The position numbers and the translations under genes are program-made. The notes under the pieces are model-generated. The model saw only the letters and a list, made by a program, of their open reading frames with translations, was not told the DNA's origin and did not search any database. Of a DNA stretch of 64,000 bases, positions 63,681-64,000 are shown piece after piece. The DNA is from Pseudotabrizicola sp. GTDB taxonomy: Bacteria; Pseudomonadota; Alphaproteobacteria; Rhodobacterales; Rhodobacteraceae. The DNA is taken from the NCBI RefSeq assembly GCF_030684215.1, contig NZ_JAUXOV010000040.1:48655-112654 (forward strand). The letters are read 5' to 3'. Positions within the stretch are counted from its first letter, which is position 1; each line of letters begins with the position of its first letter.

Positions 63681-64000
63681 TGTTGATTGCCACTGAGATT
63701 TGACCCGGCCTTGTCACCGAGAACTGACCCATCCAGTGGTTATGTTCTGCGTGTCATGATGGCGTCAATGCTGGTGTTTCCTTCCGTTTCTTTTTCGCTG
63801 TTTCGGAGCTGGCCTTGAAGCGGAAGCTATCGTTGCCGGTCTCCAGAATGTGGCAGCGATGGGTGAGGCGATCGAGCAGCGCGGTGGTCATTTTGGCGCC
63901 CCCAAAGACCGTGGCCCACTCGGCGAAGCTCAGGTTGGTGGTGATGATGACGCTGGTGCGCTCGTAAAGCTTGCTCAGGAGGTGGAAGAGCAAGGCACCG
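63681..64000. mobile_element. IS21-family insertion sequence, right end (continues past window)
   Basis: The element begins TGTTGATTGCCACTGAGATT and shows two related copies of a terminal motif (GCCACTGAGATTTGACCC at 63690-63706 and TCACCGAGAACTGACCC near 63714-63730), the multiple terminal repeats typical of IS21. The istB-like gene lies inside. The other end is beyond the window. Confidence 0.8.
63754..64000 (-). CDS. istB: IstB-like transposase helper ATPase, partial
   Basis: The 5' part lies beyond the window; 82 C-terminal codons are visible. The segment [19 protein letters not shown] and [20 protein letters not shown] is characteristic of the AAA+ protein IstB, which helps the IS21 transposase IstA insert. 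The last residues (AKKKRKE) form a basic tail. No frameshift is seen in the visible part. Confidence 0.93.
   Translation of the reverse strand, partial: GALLFHLLSKLYERTSVIITTNLSFAEWATVFGGAKMTTALLDRLTHRCHILETGNDSFRFKASSETAKKKRKETPALTPS

Overview
This window looks like chromosomal DNA of a Rhodobacteraceae-type alphaproteobacterium. The evidence is a GC-rich sequence, an alphaproteobacterial LexA with a GTTC-N7-GTTC SOS box, the coxB-ctaB-ctaG-coxC-SURF1-thrC gene order, a Hint-domain protein, aerobic cobaltochelatase CobST, alphaproteobacterial-type SspB, and TTAAC-N5-GTTAAC sites of the CtrA type. Genes are dense, many with 4-nt ATGA overlaps. No phage or CRISPR array was seen. The only mobile DNA is a nested pair of IS fragments at the right edge.

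Layout. 0-7 kb: comEC, then on the minus strand trpG-trpD-trpC-moaC-moeA and lexA. 7-10.5 kb: a YibQ-like divergent polysaccharide deacetylase, a small membrane protein and tldD. 10.6-18.2 kb: cytochrome c oxidase subunits and assembly factors (coxB, ctaB, a 62-aa membrane protein, ctaG, coxC, surf1), then thrC, an M16 peptidase and a GNAT enzyme. 18-25.8 kb: a metallo-beta-lactamase-fold protein, a GlcD-type FAD oxidase, a CAU-anticodon tRNA, purMN, a Hint protein, rnd, a lipoprotein and sufE. 25.8-31 kb: pepP, cobT, cobS, msrB. 31-44 kb: a J-domain protein, bolA, a glcB-glcG-peroxiredoxin operon, an ArsR plus two SRPBCC proteins, a photolyase with its DUF2256 partner, pepN, rlmJ, DUF4169, fumC and sspB.

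44-51.5 kb groups redox-stress functions: a periplasmic DsrE-like protein, a bd-type quinol oxidase (cydAB plus a 34-aa DUF2474 subunit) facing a divergent Rrf2 regulator with RirA-like cysteine spacing, an OxyR-like regulator lacking the second redox cysteine, a one-cysteine peroxiredoxin and a persulfide-dioxygenase-like hydrolase.

51.6-62.5 kb is the most striking region. All genes lie on the minus strand: a sigma-54 paralogue with a likely TTG start, a dipeptide-type ABC importer (binding protein, two permeases, two ATPases), a C45/penicillin-acyltransferase-like Ntn hydrolase, a sigma-54 activator with no sensor domain, and an AtuA-like (DUF1446) plus DUF4387 pair. I find two near-identical -24/-12 promoters, one before the binding-protein gene and one before the AtuA-like gene. 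They share the same departure from consensus (GTGCA in place of TTGCA). Each is preceded by a shared 16-bp motif, at distances that differ by exactly 10 bp. I read this as a self-contained catabolic island with its own sigma factor, activator and promoters; its substrate is unknown. The window ends with yaeQ and an IS21-type element inserted into the end of an IS3-type transposase gene.
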